Of a stretch of 64,000 nucleotides of DNA, positions 25,633-34,176 are shown piece by piece. Position 1 is the first letter of the stretch, and each line of letters begins with the position of its first letter. Position numbers and translations under genes: made by a program. Origin of the DNA: Rhizobium sp. ZPR4 (GTDB lineage Bacteria > Pseudomonadota > Alphaproteobacteria > Rhizobiales > Rhizobiaceae); contig NZ_CP157969.1 in assembly GCF_040215725.1 (NCBI RefSeq), forward strand, positions 496,001-560,000. The letters run 5' to 3'. The notes under the pieces were generated by a model. It saw only the letters and a list, made by a program, of their open reading frames with translations. It was not told where the DNA came from and did no database searches.

Positions 25633-26400
25633 TCAATAAACGGCTTTTGCGCCGTTGACTTCGATCGTTGCACCCGCGATGTATCGGCTGGCATCGGAGG
25701 TGAGGAAGGTCACCACGTCGGCAATGTCTTCCGGCTCGGCGATCCGTCCCAAAGGAACGCTGCGGTTCAATTCTTCGATGGCAGTGTCCGGATCGAAGCC
25801 CCGGCGGATGAAACCGGTGCGCAGCATTGGCGTGTTCACTTCGTTGGGGCAGACGGCGTTCACTCTTATCCCGTCGCCGGCATGGTCCCGGCCGAGGCAT
25901 TTCGACAGGCTCGCAACGGCCGCCTTGCTCGCACAATAGGCGGGATGTCCAGGACCGGGATAAAGGCCCCAGCACGACGAGATATTGACGATCGAGCCGC
26001 CGCCATGGCTCTTCATATGTGCGATCGCCTTCCGGCAAGTGTAGAAAATGGCGTTGACGTTGATATCCCACGTCCTTGCCCAGTCTTCATCAGTCGTCTC
26101 GGTGATCGTGCCACGCGTGATGATGCCGGCATTGTTGACAAGCGCGTCAAGCCGACCCGTTGCCTGAACTGCAAAATCGATCAGCTCCTCGCAATAGGCT
26201 TTCGATCTGAGATCGCCTGCTTTTGTCCAGACGACATGCCCATCGCGATTGAGATCGGCAGCAACGTCCTCCAAAGCCTTGGCGTCGGCATCGCCAGCAA
26301 TGACATTATAGCCGCGCTTTACGAACTGCCTGGCAATCACCCTACCGATGCCGCCGGCCGCGCCGGTCACCACGACAGTCATCCCGCTTTCGGTCTTCAT
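25633..26400 (-). CDS. Short-chain dehydrogenase/reductase (SDR)
   Basis: This 255-aa classical SDR has TGAAGGIG (~12-19), LVNNAGIITRG and the catalytic Ser (NISSCWG) with Tyr-X3-Lys in AYCASK. The C-terminal YIAGATIEVNGAKAVY ends close to the usual family length. GGGAGGG precedes ATG 26400. It is the first gene of a two-SDR operon. In related loci SDRs act on hydroxy acids or hydroxyproline-like intermediates, but no residue here reveals the substrate. Confidence 0.9.
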   Translation of the reverse strand: MKTESGMTVVVTGAAGGIGRVIARQFVKRGYNVIAGDADAKALEDVAADLNRDGHVVWTKAGDLRSKAYCEELIDFAVQATGRLDALVNNAGIITRGTITETTDEDWARTWDINVNAIFYTCRKAIAHMKSHGGGSIVNISSCWGLYPGPGHPAYCASKAAVASLSKCLGRDHAGDGIRVNAVCPNEVNTPMLRTGFIRRGFDPDTAIEELNRSVPLGRIAEPEDIADVVTFLTSDASRYIAGATIEVNGAKAVY

Positions 26401-26851
26401 AAGCCCTCCCTAAACTCGACAGTTGTGTCTAGACTATTCTCGATCTCTGGCCGGAATGCCAGAGTCGCAAAACGTAGAAAAAGTCATGTGTCGATTGAGT
26501 TTGACGCTATAAGGCTTCGCACTGGAGCGCCTTGACTCCGCCACACCGCTACAGGCACCCGCGGGCGGCCCTAAGCGCCGTGACCTTTATTCCTGTCCGA
26601 TATTATTTGGCGTCCTGTCCAAACCGCGGGATCGACTGAGGTGTGGATGCCTTCGAAGTTTAAGACGATTTCTTCATCGACACGCCTGGTCTCCAACTGG
26701 GATATCCGACCGGGATAACTGACATTCGACCCGATTCGATTGAAGCGTTCCTGCTCTCGATACAGGCGAGAGTCTGACAAACGTCACGCGGAACGCATCA
26801 GAAAACCAACGTGCGATGACGCTGCCGCACAGAACGGCAGCGTCTGCTCCA
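26401..26851. other. Intergenic region between SDR operon and proX
   Basis: The 451 bp hold the putative proX terminator at 26818-26844 and, near 26483-26492, GTCATGTGTC. This is one base off the GTCA-N2-TGAC palindrome found upstream of other genes of this locus. A minus-strand open frame at 26571-26780 starts with TTG, has weak coding bias and no recognised domain, so it is not called. Confidence 0.4.
26818..26844 (-). terminator. Stem-loop after proX
   Basis: A perfect 10-bp inverted repeat (GACGCTGCCG and CGGCAGCGTC) encloses a 7-nt loop, starting 8 bp beyond the proX stop. On the minus strand it is followed after about 10 nt by GGTTTTC, so the T-run is weak. It may terminate or process the proX transcript and raise its stability relative to downstream genes. 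Confidence 0.6.
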
Positions 26852-27826
26852 TTACTTCGCAGCCTTGGCGTCTGCGATCCACTTGTCCCATTCCGACTTG
26901 TGCGCCGAGATCCAATCGGTCACATGCTTCTTGATCTGCTCATTGGACTTCTCGCCGTCATTGACGAGTTTGTTTTCGGCATTGATGTCTTCAACAGGGA
27001 TTTGCACCTGCTCGAACCACTTCTTGGCCGACGGGTTGGCGTTTACGAAGGCGGTGTTGGCAATGACCATCTGGTCGTTCACCGGAAAGCCGAGATTGCC
27101 CAGACCTGGGACCGTGGTGTTGTCCGTCTTGCCATCGGGAAGTTCGGTCTTCTTGACATTGAGCCAGACCACTTCCTTGCCTGGCCGAAGCACGGCGGAA
27201 ACCCACAGCGGCGTCCAGGTGTAATAGAGGGTCGGCTTACCTTCCTTGATCCTCTCGATCGCATCGGGGATGATGGAGAAATAACCGCCCTGTTGATGTT
27301 CGACAGTATCTCGAAGGCCGTAGGCATCCAGTTGATGTTCGATGACGCGCTCGCAGCCCCAGCCAGGTTCGCAGCCGTAGAGATCAGCCTTTCCATTACC
27401 ATTAATGTCGAAGAGCTTTGCCTTCTCTGGATCTTTCAGATCTTCGAGATATTTGATCCCGGTCGCATCCGCAGTCTTCTTGTCGATGAGATAGCCCTGC
27501 AGCGAGTTGGTCGAGAGCTTTCCAAGCCGGATAAGCTTTGCATCGCCGCCGGCTTCCTTCCAATAGGCTTCGTGAAGCGGCTCCCAGTGGGCCGCATAGA
27601 AGGTGAGATCACCGTTTGCTACCGCGACATGGGCAAGCTGAACTTGTGTTTGAACGGGCTCGGCAACATCGTAGCCAAGATCTTTCAATCCCTGCGAAAC
27701 GATATATGTCTGGAACAACTCTTCAGTAATTCCGGACCATGCCGGTTTCACTTGCTCGGCTGCCGACGCATTGCCGGTCACTGCCAGAAGCGATGCCAAC
27801 AGGGCAGCGATGGACTTTATCTTCAT
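26852..27826 (-). CDS. proX: Betaine/choline-type ABC substrate-binding protein (ProX-like)
   Basis: The 324-aa protein has a Sec signal peptide (MKIKSIAALLASLLAVTGNASA) and then the OpuAC/ProX fold. Aromatic-rich segments such as LTFYAAHWEPLHEAYW and GKPTLYYTWTPLWVSAVL would form the cage for a quaternary ammonium group. It delivers a betaine (glycine betaine, proline betaine or similar) to the ProWV importer encoded 5.4 kb away on the opposite strand. The same 27-bp element precedes both. The rest of the betaine locus lies between them. Confidence 0.9.
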   Translation of the reverse strand: MKIKSIAALLASLLAVTGNASAAEQVKPAWSGITEELFQTYIVSQGLKDLGYDVAEPVQTQVQLAHVAVANGDLTFYAAHWEPLHEAYWKEAGGDAKLIRLGKLSTNSLQGYLIDKKTADATGIKYLEDLKDPEKAKLFDINGNGKADLYGCEPGWGCERVIEHQLDAYGLRDTVEHQQGGYFSIIPDAIERIKEGKPTLYYTWTPLWVSAVLRPGKEVVWLNVKKTELPDGKTDNTTVPGLGNLGFPVNDQMVIANTAFVNANPSAKKWFEQVQIPVEDINAENKLVNDGEKSNEQIKKHVTDWISAHKSEWDKWIADAKAAK

Positions 27827-28134
27827 GATGCCAGTTCCCTCTTTTTTGATTGACGCTCGACCTTCCGAACTACGCAGTGCAAAGCGCCTTTAGCTCTGCG
27901 TTCCAGATACTCCTCCCATGGAGTACTAAGATTGGTAACACATGTCTTTCGAACTCAACGCCGTAAAAAAGTAGACCGTCAGGTGACTTTAATGCACTGA
28001 TCTCATTGTGTTGTTTGCTCTTGATAGAGGATGTGGCCGCGCTGCCGGATACCGCGAATAAGATCGCTTTGACCGAAATTCCATTGGTTGTGCTGAGGTG
28101 GTCGCAGACCTGCAAGAATGCCGGATGAGACGCT
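27827..28134 (-). other. proX promoter region
   Basis: These 308 bp between the GlxA-type regulator stop and proX contain the 27-bp element at 27965-27991. Just before proX the leader (an A-run plus GAGGGAAC) closely matches the leader before the permease gene at 33200. No ORF was seen. Confidence 0.5.
27965..27991 (-). promoter_or_regulatory. 27-bp shared element upstream of proX (copy 1)
   Basis: Read on the minus strand, this 27-bp block is identical to the plus-strand block at 33103-33129. It contains TAAAGTCACCTGACGG followed by TCTACTTTTTT. The core is the palindrome GTCA-N2-TGAC (27978-27987). Its position about 140 bp before proX and its repetition before proWV argue for a common activator or repressor site. 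A related palindrome occurs at 30950-30959. Confidence 0.7.
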
Positions 28135-29238
28135 CTACCAGAATGCGGCGTGTCGCTTCTTCTTCCGGATCCCAATCGGCGTCATGCGCTCCAGCCTTGC
28201 TTGCTGGGGACTGCATCCATACAGAAGACGGTAGCATTTCGAAAAATGAGATGCCGAGACGAAACCACATGCTACTGCAATGTCGACGATGGGCTTGTTG
28301 GTGGCTTTAACCAACTGTCTCGCACGATCGAGACGCAACTGAACATAGTATTTGTGCGGAGAGATGCCGAGATAGGTTTCGAACAGGCGCTCCAGCTGTC
28401 GCCTTGAGATCGTCAACATATCCGCAATCCGATCGAGCGAGAGCGGTTCATCCAGGCAGCCCTCCATCAGCGCGAGCGCCTGGGCAAGCTTGCTGCTCGT
28501 GCCGCGCGCGGTCCACGGATACCAGCCCGTTTGCCGATGCGTCCGGTCCCTTACTCCGTCGGCAACATTGCGCTTGCAGATATCCGCCGTCAGATACGTA
28601 CCAAGCGTGCGTTCGAGAAGCGCTATCGCAAGATCGAATGCCGAGGTTTGCCCGGCACAACTCCATATACCGCCATCTGCGGTATAGATTGCGTCAATCG
28701 CCTTGAGGTTGTTGAACGTCTCGGAAAAGGCGGCAGACTGCTCCCAATGAATGGTGCATTCGGCATTCTTCAGCGCACCCATCTCGGCAAGCATCCATGT
28801 GGCCGTTCCGAGAGCGACCACGGGTATGTTCTGTCGAAGGCACAGCCGTATGGCGCCCGATAGCTCAGCCGACGCACCGGGTTCTGCAGCGCCGTCCGCG
28901 ATCATAACGACCATTTCGGTGCGCGCGGATGAGCCCATTTTGGGCATGACTTCCGAGAATCGAAATTGAACCGGCATTGCCAGACCAAGGCTGCAGGCTT
29001 CAGAAGCACCGGATCTGCTTGCGAAAGCCCAGCGAAATCTCTGCCGCCCCAGAATTGCATTGGCTTTTTCGAACGGTGCGAGGAAGGAAGAAAGGCTTAG
29101 CAGCGAAAAGCCGGGAAACAGAAGAATCGTAACCGTGGAGGCGTCATCCTGACCCAAAAGGGCTGGCTCGGCGAAAGTGGCCGCATCATCGACCAAATCC
29201 GCAACGTCATCGTCCGGCCATTCCGATATTCGTCTCAT
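28135..29238 (-). CDS. GlxA-family transcriptional regulator (DJ-1/PfpI-like domain plus AraC HTH)
   Basis: I start at ATG 29238 (367 aa), preceded by GGAGCGGAG; upstream in-frame residues look non-coding. Residues ~35-210 form a class-I glutamine-amidotransferase-like sensor domain (VTILLFPGFSLLSLSSFLAPFE; AIYTADGGIWSCAGQTSAFDLAIALLE). Residues ~255-350 are the AraC double HTH (LSLDRIADMLTISRRQLERLFETYLG; PIVDIAVACGFVSASHFSKCYRLLYG). This architecture is that of GbdR, CdhR and SouR, activators of betaine, carnitine and sarcosine catabolism. The gene lies 48 bp after the methyltransferase gene on the same strand, so it fits as regulator of this locus. Confidence 0.88.
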   Translation of the reverse strand: MRRISEWPDDDVADLVDDAATFAEPALLGQDDASTVTILLFPGFSLLSLSSFLAPFEKANAILGRQRFRWAFASRSGASEACSLGLAMPVQFRFSEVMPKMGSSARTEMVVMIADGAAEPGASAELSGAIRLCLRQNIPVVALGTATWMLAEMGALKNAECTIHWEQSAAFSETFNNLKAIDAIYTADGGIWSCAGQTSAFDLAIALLERTLGTYLTADICKRNVADGVRDRTHRQTGWYPWTARGTSSKLAQALALMEGCLDEPLSLDRIADMLTISRRQLERLFETYLGISPHKYYVQLRLDRARQLVKATNKPIVDIAVACGFVSASHFSKCYRLLYGCSPQQARLERMTPIGIRKKKRHAAFW

Positions 29239-29285
29239 CTCTCCGCTCCCCTTGCGAATGCGCCTCGCTAGACGCTCTGAAGAGA

Positions 29286-30836
29286 TCAATGATCTTCGTT
29301 CAGCGCGTCGACGGCAGGGATTTCGCGACTGCGGCGGTCGATATAGGCACGCAGTTCCTCCTCGACGGCTTCGTCGAGCTTGGGCTCCTGGTACTCCGAC
29401 AACAGGTATCGAGCCTGCTCCAGCGCACGCTGCTTGATATCCTTGGATCCGTCGGCAATCCATTGCTCGATCGAGTTGTTGTCGAACAGTTTCGGCATGA
29501 AGAACGCGTTTTGGAAGTTCGCCTGGGTATGCGGATGACCGAGATAGTGACCACCGGGGCCGACATCGCGGACGGCTGCCAGTGCTTCGTCGAAGTCATG
29601 CCACTTGACGCCTTCAGCCATGCGGTAGCCCATCGCGCAAACTTCGGAGTCCACCATGAACTTCGCGATCGAGCAGTGCATTCCCGCCTCGTTCCACCCC
29701 GCCGAATGCCAGATGTAATTCGCTCCGGACATCAGGACCGCCATCATCGTCATCGCGCTTTCATAGCCCGATTGAGCGTCGAACATCTTGGCGCCGCCCA
29801 GGAGATTCGAGGTGCGCCAGGGAACGTTGTAGTGGCGCGCCATCTGGCCGATCATGAAGTTCATGAGGGAAATTTCGGGCGTCCCGGCCATCGGCGCGCC
29901 CGACTGCATCGAAACGGTCGAGAGATAGTGCCCGTAGATCGCAGGGCATCCGCGGCGGACGACCTGCGTATAGGCGAGTGCGGAAAGAGCCTCGGCGTTA
30001 AGCTGGGCGACTGCGGCTGCGGTAGAGGCGGGGGTATTGGCACCACCGAGCACAAACGGCGAGCAGAGAACCGGCTGGTTGCGCCGGTTGAATGCCCGCA
30101 TGGCGCCGAGCATGGTCTGGTCCCAGACCAAGGGCGAGTTGCCGTTGCAGTTTCCGGTGGCAACCGCATGCGTCTCCATGAACTCCGCGCCGAACAGGAT
30201 CGCGCACATGTCGAGCACATCCTCGGCGTTCTTGGGCGACGTCGTCATGCCCATGAACATCTTGTCCGAATACTTCATCGAGGAATAGGTGATGTGAAGG
30301 TGACGATGGGCCACCACGATATCCATAGGCTCGACGATGTGGTGCGCCGACGAATGCAGTGCGGGCATCATGTGAGCAAGTTTGTGGAATGTTCCCAGGT
30401 CGGCGATCGTCGGCCCGCGGCGAACATCTTCGAGGTCTCGCATGTAGGGCGCGCCCGTCATCGGCACGAAAATCGAATTCTTGCCCCCGAGCTCAACATT
30501 GTTTTCCGGATTCCGGGCGTAATATTTGATGTCGGACGGAATGGTCTTGATGAGGTCCATGATAAGAGCACGATCCAGATGGACCCGCTCGCCCCTGACG
30601 TCGGCCCCTGCCCGCTTCCAATCATCGAGTGCGATCGGATCGCGGAACACGACGCCGACCTCCTCGAGAATGTCCATCGAAGCATTATGAATTTGCTCGA
30701 TCTGCTCCTCGTCCATCGGTTCGACATTCGGAAGACCGCGCTTCAGCGTCGGAAGCATCTGGAATTTCGGAGTGGTCCGAAGCATCCGGCGGGCGTCTCG
30801 GCCACCCCTTCTTGCCGTGTTGGATTGCATGCTCAT
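29286..30836 (-). CDS. Non-pyrrolysine MttB-family (trimethylamine/betaine) methyltransferase
   Basis: I start at ATG 30836 (516 aa), after GGGAGGA; the frame is open to 30947. The protein matches the MttB superfamily (GVVFRDPIALDDWKRAGADV; FVLGGANTPASTAAAVAQLNAEALS; GGAKMFDAQSGYESAMTMMAVLMSGANYIWHSAGW). No in-frame TAG is used, so it is of the non-pyrrolysine type. Some members, such as MtgB, demethylate glycine betaine and pass the methyl group to a corrinoid protein. No corrinoid protein or second methyltransferase is visible in this window, a common puzzle in aerobic alphaproteobacteria. Context (ProXWV, betaine epimerase, GlxA regulator) points to demethylation of a betaine. Confidence 0.85.
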   Translation of the reverse strand: MSMQSNTARRGGRDARRMLRTTPKFQMLPTLKRGLPNVEPMDEEQIEQIHNASMDILEEVGVVFRDPIALDDWKRAGADVRGERVHLDRALIMDLIKTIPSDIKYYARNPENNVELGGKNSIFVPMTGAPYMRDLEDVRRGPTIADLGTFHKLAHMMPALHSSAHHIVEPMDIVVAHRHLHITYSSMKYSDKMFMGMTTSPKNAEDVLDMCAILFGAEFMETHAVATGNCNGNSPLVWDQTMLGAMRAFNRRNQPVLCSPFVLGGANTPASTAAAVAQLNAEALSALAYTQVVRRGCPAIYGHYLSTVSMQSGAPMAGTPEISLMNFMIGQMARHYNVPWRTSNLLGGAKMFDAQSGYESAMTMMAVLMSGANYIWHSAGWNEAGMHCSIAKFMVDSEVCAMGYRMAEGVKWHDFDEALAAVRDVGPGGHYLGHPHTQANFQNAFFMPKLFDNNSIEQWIADGSKDIKQRALEQARYLLSEYQEPKLDEAVEEELRAYIDRRSREIPAVDALNEDH

Positions 30837-30949
30837 GGCGCCTGTCCTCCCCCAGAAAAATTCTCTCGGTGTGCGGAAAACTCGACGTCGCGCACGGACT
30901 AGACTAATGACCGAGGCATGCGGAATAACCAAATGCAAAAGTCTCACGC

Positions 30950-30959
30950 GTCAGTTGAC
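30950..30959. promoter_or_regulatory. GTCA-N2-TGAC palindrome between methyltransferase and LysR genes
   Basis: GTCAGTTGAC is a perfect GTCA/TGAC dyad with a 2-bp spacer, preceded by AAAAGTCTCACGC. It resembles the cores of the 27-bp elements at 27965 and 33103. It lies in the divergent interval (30837-31006), 114 bp from the methyltransferase start. It is probably a site for the locus regulator. Confidence 0.45.
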
Positions 30960-31006
30960 TATTATGCTAGCGTGCAGGCTTACCATTGCCTTTGGGAGAG
31001 GGATTC

Positions 31007-31957
31007 TTGGTTCGCAGGTTTTACGACCTTCCATCGCTCACGACGCTTGCTGTGTTCGAGGCGTCTGCGCGTCATCTGAGTTTCAAGTTGGCAGCCAGCG
31101 AATTGAACGTCACGCCTGGCGCCGTCAGCCGCCAGATCAAGGCGATCGAAGACGAGGTGGGTGTGCCGCTATTCGTGCGGAATGCGAAGGGTGTCGCCCT
31201 CACCACCGAGGGAGAAGAACTCTACGGTGTATTGGCCAGCGGATTTTCGAAGGCTTCGGAGGTCGTCCGCTCGATCAAGCGCGGCGATCGGGCGCGAAAC
31301 GTGACGATTGCCTGCACCGACGCTTTTGCGACGATGTGGCTGATCCCGAGAATGCCTGACTTCTGGCGTCGCTATCCCGAAATCGCGGTGGACCACCTTA
31401 TTTCCGACAACGCCAAGGATTTTCGACGAGCCGAGGTCGAGCTTCGAATACGCTATGGGTTCGGCGCATGGCTCGACGAAACTGCGGAACTGTTGTTTGA
31501 CGACGTGATCTATCCGGTATGTGCTCCAGGTTTCGCCGCCGAACACGAAGGCGTCACAGCCGTGGGCCTGGGGGAACTGCCGCACCTGCATGTGGATTGG
31601 GTCGATCCGGATTGGGCGGGATGGGATGAGGTCCTATTGCGTGCCGGGATCCCCCATGGTCATGGCGCCGGCCGGAGGTTCGGTAAATTCAGTGTCGCCA
31701 TACAGGCCGCCATGGCGGACCAAGGCGTCGCAATCGGATGGGACCGCCTGGTGCGTCATCTCATAAATGAAGGAAAGTTGGTGCGGATCACCGATCTGGT
31801 GATCCCGGCACCGGGCGCCTATTATCTGACCTGGAACAATAATCGCGAGCTTTCGGTCGCGGCCACCGTGTTTCGCGATTGGTTGCGTGAAATGGCCGAG
31901 CGGGAACGAGGTATCACGCCCAACAGGATGATATCAGCCAAACGACAGGACTGGTGA
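31007..31957 (+). CDS. LysR-family regulator (GcvA-like)
   Basis: The start I prefer is TTG 31007, with GGGAGAGG 5-6 nt before it; the frame also opens at TTG 30986. The 316-aa product begins VRRFYDLPSLTTLAVFEASARHLSFKLAASELNVTPGAVSRQIKAIED, a classic LysR winged HTH. The effector domain of the GcvA type follows (VTIACTDAFATMWLIPRMPDFWRRYPEI). It is divergent from the MttB-family gene and convergent with the epimerase gene, whose 3' end it overlaps by 24 bp. It probably senses a betaine-derived metabolite. Confidence 0.88.
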   Translation: MVRRFYDLPSLTTLAVFEASARHLSFKLAASELNVTPGAVSRQIKAIEDEVGVPLFVRNAKGVALTTEGEELYGVLASGFSKASEVVRSIKRGDRARNVTIACTDAFATMWLIPRMPDFWRRYPEIAVDHLISDNAKDFRRAEVELRIRYGFGAWLDETAELLFDDVIYPVCAPGFAAEHEGVTAVGLGELPHLHVDWVDPDWAGWDEVLLRAGIPHGHGAGRRFGKFSVAIQAAMADQGVAIGWDRLVRHLINEGKLVRITDLVIPAPGAYYLTWNNNRELSVAATVFRDWLREMAERERGITPNRMISAKRQDW

Positions 31958-33037
31958 GCCGAGCTTCGACCTGTCCGGCTTTACGCCAAGGCCCGGCCCG
32001 GTCGGCACTTTGATGCGCCCCTGCTCGATACGAACGGAATTTTCCGCGTCGTAATGTCCTTCGATGTAGGGTGCGGCGATCCAGGACCCTTCGAACCTCG
32101 ATGGCGCGACGGTGGCACCCACATGCACGCAGGCCGCGGCGATGATGTCGCCGCCCCAGGCATCGTCGCAAGTGTGCGGCAGGCTGCGTGCATCGCAGAT
32201 GTCGCGGACGGTCCTCAAGGCCGAGATGCCTCCGACACGAGTCAGCTTGAGGCCGAAACCATCGACCAATCCGCCTGAAACCGCCCGCATTACGCTGTTC
32301 ACGTCCTCCGCCAGCTCGTCCATATAGACAGGGTGGCAAAGCTGGTGGCGAACCGCCGCGATCTCCTCCACCGTATTGCAGGGCTGCTCCATCACCATGG
32401 AGATATCCCTGCAACGCTGCGACAGGAACATCGCGTCCCGGCTGGTAAGACTTCGGTTCGCATCGGCCGCAAGCCTTATCCCCGGTTTGATCGCCGCCTT
32501 GACCTTGTGCAGCGTCTCGATGTCCTCCTCGACATCGCGCCCGCCGATCTTGAGCTGAATGCGGGCATAGCCTTCCAGTTGGCGTTCGCGTGCTTCCCTC
32601 GCCATCTCGTCAGGCGAGGCCGTCGTGATCGAATAGTATGTCGGGATCGTGTCTCCGGTCGCTCCGCCGAGAAGGTCGCATACGCGCCGGCCATAGCTGT
32701 TGCCCGCGATGTCCCAGGCAGCAATGTCGATAGCAGCCTTGGCGTACCGGCTGCCGTTGAGCGAAGCATCCATGGCGCGGTTCAGCTGGCCGATGTTCCG
32801 AGGATCGAGGCCGATAAGACTGGAACCGATTTCCTGGAGGGCAGCACGAGCGCCCAACATATGCTGCGGTTGATAGACCGGTCCCACCGGGCATGTTTCC
32901 CCAAATCCAATAATGCCTTCGTCGGTGACGAGTTCAACCACGGTGCTCTGCAGGAACGTCACCGTCGCGGACGCCATTTTGTACCCGCCCGCAACCGGCA
33001 GATCAACATTGTACACGTTTATCGCTGTCAGCTTCAT
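31934..33037 (-). CDS. hpbD: Enolase-superfamily betaine epimerase (HpbD-like)
   Basis: I start at ATG 33037 (367 aa), with GGAGA 6 nt upstream; the longer frame adds a non-matching N-terminus. The protein is a muconate-lactonizing-subgroup enolase member. It has K163 in RIQLKIGG, metal ligands D192 (AADANRS), E217 (MEQPC) and D240/E241 (VYMDEL), and K264 in GFGLKLTRVGG. From memory it strongly resembles the 4-hydroxyproline betaine 2-epimerase HpbD, including ETCPVGP, YAKAAIDIAA, MEQPCNTVEEIAA and PHTCDDAWGGDIIAAA. The reaction is 2-epimerisation of (hydroxy)proline betaine. It is divergent from proWV and shares that promoter region. Confidence 0.85.
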   Translation of the reverse strand: MKLTAINVYNVDLPVAGGYKMASATVTFLQSTVVELVTDEGIIGFGETCPVGPVYQPQHMLGARAALQEIGSSLIGLDPRNIGQLNRAMDASLNGSRYAKAAIDIAAWDIAGNSYGRRVCDLLGGATGDTIPTYYSITTASPDEMAREARERQLEGYARIQLKIGGRDVEEDIETLHKVKAAIKPGIRLAADANRSLTSRDAMFLSQRCRDISMVMEQPCNTVEEIAAVRHQLCHPVYMDELAEDVNSVMRAVSGGLVDGFGLKLTRVGGISALRTVRDICDARSLPHTCDDAWGGDIIAAACVHVGATVAPSRFEGSWIAAPYIEGHYDAENSVRIEQGRIKVPTGPGLGVKPDRSKLGSPVLSFG

Positions 33038-33102
33038 CGCGGTCTCCATCATGGCGGATAGGCAGAAGCTACGGTGTTTGGCGCCGCTGATGAAAGCCGA
33101 AA

Positions 33103-33129
33103 TAAAGTCACCTGACGGTCTACTTTTTT
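33103..33129 (+). promoter_or_regulatory. 27-bp shared element upstream of proWV (copy 2)
   Basis: This block is the exact reverse complement of 27965-27991, so it has the same orientation relative to the genes it precedes (proWV on plus, proX on minus). The core GTCACCTGAC is at 33107-33116. It also lies 66 bp upstream of the hpbD-like start on the other strand, so it could serve both directions. A leader resembling that of proX follows near 33183-33199. Confidence 0.7.
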
Positions 33130-33199
33130 GCGCCGGGGAAACAACGCCTCCTGTGTTATTCAACACTATTAACAAGACCTAATAAAAAGAGGGAACGTA

Positions 33200-34165
33200 A
33201 TGGCAAACTGCGGAATTCTTGACCCGTTTGCTTGTGGTAAGCTTCCACTTGCAGATTGGATGACGGTCGGTCTCAGATGGCTGGTGGACAACTACCGCCC
33301 GTTCTTCCAGGCCGTGAAAGGCCCGATCGACACGATGCTTCAGTCCTTCTCCGCCGGCTTGAGCGCGGTGCCGCCGACAATCGTGATCGTCGTGGTCACG
33401 CTGCTGGCCTGGCAAATTGCCGGGATCAGGCTGGCCGTCGGATTAGCTGCCACCTTGGTCTTCGTCGGCTTCATCGGTGTCTGGCCGGAGACGATGCTCA
33501 CCTTGTCTATCGTTTTGACCTCGCTGATCTTCTCCATCGTGATCGGTCTTCCGCTCGGCATATGGGCGTCGCGTTCCGACACGCTCTACGCGATCCTTCG
33601 ACCTCTGCTCGACGGGATGCAGACCATTCCCGCCTTCGTCTACCTGGTTCCTGTCGTCATGCTTTTCGGGATCGGCAACGTGCCCGGCGTCATCGTCACC
33701 GTCATATTCGCCGTCGCCCCCGTTATCAGGCTGACCTATCTCGGGATGAAGCAGGTTCCGGTCGATGTGGTCGAAGCGATGCGAGCCTTCGGTTCGACCG
33801 AGTCCCAGCTGCTCTGGAAGGCGCAGCTGCCGTTGGCCCTGCCGACGATCATGGCAGGCGTCAACCAGACCCTGATGATGTCGCTTTCGATGGTCGTCAT
33901 CGCTTCGATGATTGCCGTCGGCGGGCTCGGTCAGATGGTGCTGCGCGGCATTGGACGTCTTGATATCGGCATAGCCACGGTTGGCGGCCTGGGGATTGTC
34001 GCCCTCGCGATCGTATTGGACCGCCTGACGCAGGCACTGGCAAAACCAACGAAACGAGGGGAATGGCTGACTCGCGGGCCTGTCGGCCTCGTCCGATCCT
34101 GCGTGGGAAGCTCATACAGTCCCGCAGCTCAGGACGTACCGCAGTCGTCGGCCATCAAGAATTGA
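33200..34165 (+). CDS. proW: Betaine ABC transporter permease (ProW-like)
   Basis: The 321-aa inner-membrane protein has about 6 transmembrane helices (for example TIVIVVVTLLAWQIAGI; LTLSIVLTSLIFSIVIGLPLGIWA; VYLVPVVMLFGIGNVPGVIVTVIFAVAPV). The BPD_transp_1 EAA loop reads VVEAMRAFGSTESQLLWKAQLPLALPTIMAG. It forms the channel with ProV and receives substrate from ProX. GAGGGAAC stands 3 nt before ATG 33200. ProV starts 11 bp after its stop. The separated proX is brought into the same regulon by the shared element. Confidence 0.92.
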   Translation: MANCGILDPFACGKLPLADWMTVGLRWLVDNYRPFFQAVKGPIDTMLQSFSAGLSAVPPTIVIVVVTLLAWQIAGIRLAVGLAATLVFVGFIGVWPETMLTLSIVLTSLIFSIVIGLPLGIWASRSDTLYAILRPLLDGMQTIPAFVYLVPVVMLFGIGNVPGVIVTVIFAVAPVIRLTYLGMKQVPVDVVEAMRAFGSTESQLLWKAQLPLALPTIMAGVNQTLMMSLSMVVIASMIAVGGLGQMVLRGIGRLDIGIATVGGLGIVALAIVLDRLTQALAKPTKRGEWLTRGPVGLVRSCVGSSYSPAAQDVPQSSAIKN

Positions 34166-34176
34166 GGAATGCAGCC

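Noticed and set aside
26571..26780. 69-codon minus-strand ORF between SDR and proX genes
   Set aside because: TTG start without ribosome site, only about 57% GC at third positions and no recognised family. It could be a remnant but is not supportable.
29289..30902. 537-codon plus-strand open frame opposite the MttB-family gene
   Set aside because: It is the antisense shadow of a gene with strong family motifs; composition is Arg/His/Gly-rich, as expected for a shadow.
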